DNA from: Mesostigma viride
Lineage: Eukaryota > Streptophyta > Mesostigmatophyceae > Mesostigmatales > Mesostigmataceae
Length of the DNA: 64,000 nt
Assembly (NCBI GenBank): GCA_009746045.1
Contig: RPFO01000041.1
Coordinates: forward strand, 4,716,920 to 4,780,919
Reading direction: 5' to 3'
Below are positions 63,332 through 64,000 of this stretch, piece after piece; the stretch's first letter is position 1, and every line of letters begins with the position of its first letter. The position numbers and the translations under genes were made by a program. The notes under the pieces are model-generated. The model ran no database searches. It was not told the origin of the DNA and saw only the letters and a program-made list of their open reading frames with translations.

Positions 63332-63560
63332 TAATATAATAGTGGTATCAAAAGTATATAATATAAAAGTATATAATATACTAGTGGTATCAAAAGTATA
63401 TATAATTTTTTGAGAATGATAAATAACGGAGGTGAGATTGGCATGCAACATAAGGAAAACCCCGAAAAGAAGAAGAACCCTAAAGAAATTAATAGTGATA
63501 TCAAAAGTATATATATAAAAGTATTTAGTAGAAACATAGTAGTGATATAAAAAGAGGTAT
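63332..63560. repeat. AT-rich tandem repeat, right block
   Basis: Continuation of the 62700 array with TAGTGGTATCAAAAGTATAT units. Two units sit directly after the MITE and degraded ones extend to about 63558. Confidence 0.75.
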
Positions 63561-64000
63561 CAAGTCAGATGTATGATAGCATCAACAGCCAAGGAGGCGA
63601 ATGGTTTGGGAGGGAAGGGAGACCGCTTGCACCGCTCAATGCTCGTACACGCGGAGGCGACAAGGCCGAGTGAAACCATTGAGCAAAAGCCAAAACAGAA
63701 TGAAGTAAGGCAAAGCGAATACTTACTAATCGCACAGCCAGTGGGGGACCAAGAGGAGCGATGAAAGGAACAAACCAGATGCGATAGAGGCAGAGGGAGG
63801 TGTGCATGTTTTGAAAGGAAGCAGGAACCGCACGAGAACAAAGTTCTGACAACTCGAATATAGTAATCAGCAAAAGGCTTGATACGGCGCTGGGGGAAAA
63901 TGCCAACAAATAAACAAGATGCGGCGACGCCGGAGGTCATTAAGTAGCTATAGTAGTAATAATTTACATGCACAATCCAGTGTTTACATAGTGATTGGTT
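63561..64000. other. Unassigned, possibly intronic
   Basis: Could be part of the DUF3754-like gene's upstream introns or exons. The open minus-strand frames here show no recognisable domain. Confidence 0.3.

Overview
This is eukaryotic nuclear DNA made almost entirely of transposable elements. There are no bacterial-type operons, rRNA or recognisable tRNA genes. The few plausible host genes are exons with GT/AG borders. The mix includes non-LTR retrotransposons of two nuclease types, Ty3/gypsy elements with an integrase and chromodomain, hAT and piggyBac traces, short CCCTAAA telomere-like runs, and GC-rich retroelement codons in AT-richer spacer. I infer a green alga, probably chlorophycean; a related alga or early streptophyte cannot be excluded.

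Layout. 0-7.1 kb: the 3' end of a non-LTR element with a restriction-like endonuclease (RLE), a broken LINE-1 copy, and a longer broken LINE-2 copy with an APE-type endonuclease and a SINE-like insertion in its RT gene. 7.9-9.9 kb: a piggyBac-like relic split by a 1.39-kb hAT-like element with an 8-bp target duplication. 10-15.9 kb: a nested head-to-head and head-to-tail pile of RLE copies. 16-22.3 kb: mostly unassigned spacer with one PHD-finger ORF. 22.3-27.1 kb: truncated Gypsy-1 on the minus strand (LTR end, PPT, ORF3, integrase). 27.1-28.1 kb: a LINE-1 3' end preceded by an inverted ORF1 scrap. 28.5-45.8 kb: Gypsy-2, a 17.3-kb composite on the minus strand with near-identical 701-bp LTRs and the 5-bp duplication GCTAG. 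It holds gag, an inverted second LTR-leader-gag, an RLE insertion (copy G), RNase H/integrase/chromodomain remnants and an extra ORF3. No reverse transcriptase of its own is visible. 46-54 kb: spacer with short insertions, minisatellites, candidate exons, RLE copy H and a long foldback. 54.1-56.6 kb: a head-to-tail pair of LTR-like units. 57-60.7 kb: LINE-2 3' end and an ORF1-only element. 61-64 kb: the 3' exons of a DUF3754-like gene on the minus strand, then AT-rich repeats and a MITE.

How it fits together. The RLE family (8 copies plus one divergent relative) encodes RT, a CCHC knuckle and a PD-(D/E)XK-like nuclease. Its junctions lie in TATATA runs with 12-13 bp duplications, so it appears to target TA repeats. 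The two gypsy elements share an extra gene between integrase and the PPT that I do not recognise. Several loci share a covarying stem-loop followed by (TTAA)n, probably the 3' end of another retroelement family. Most element genes are broken; the best-preserved are the 911-codon RLE ORF (copy G), the two gag ORFs and the Gypsy-2 integrase ORF.
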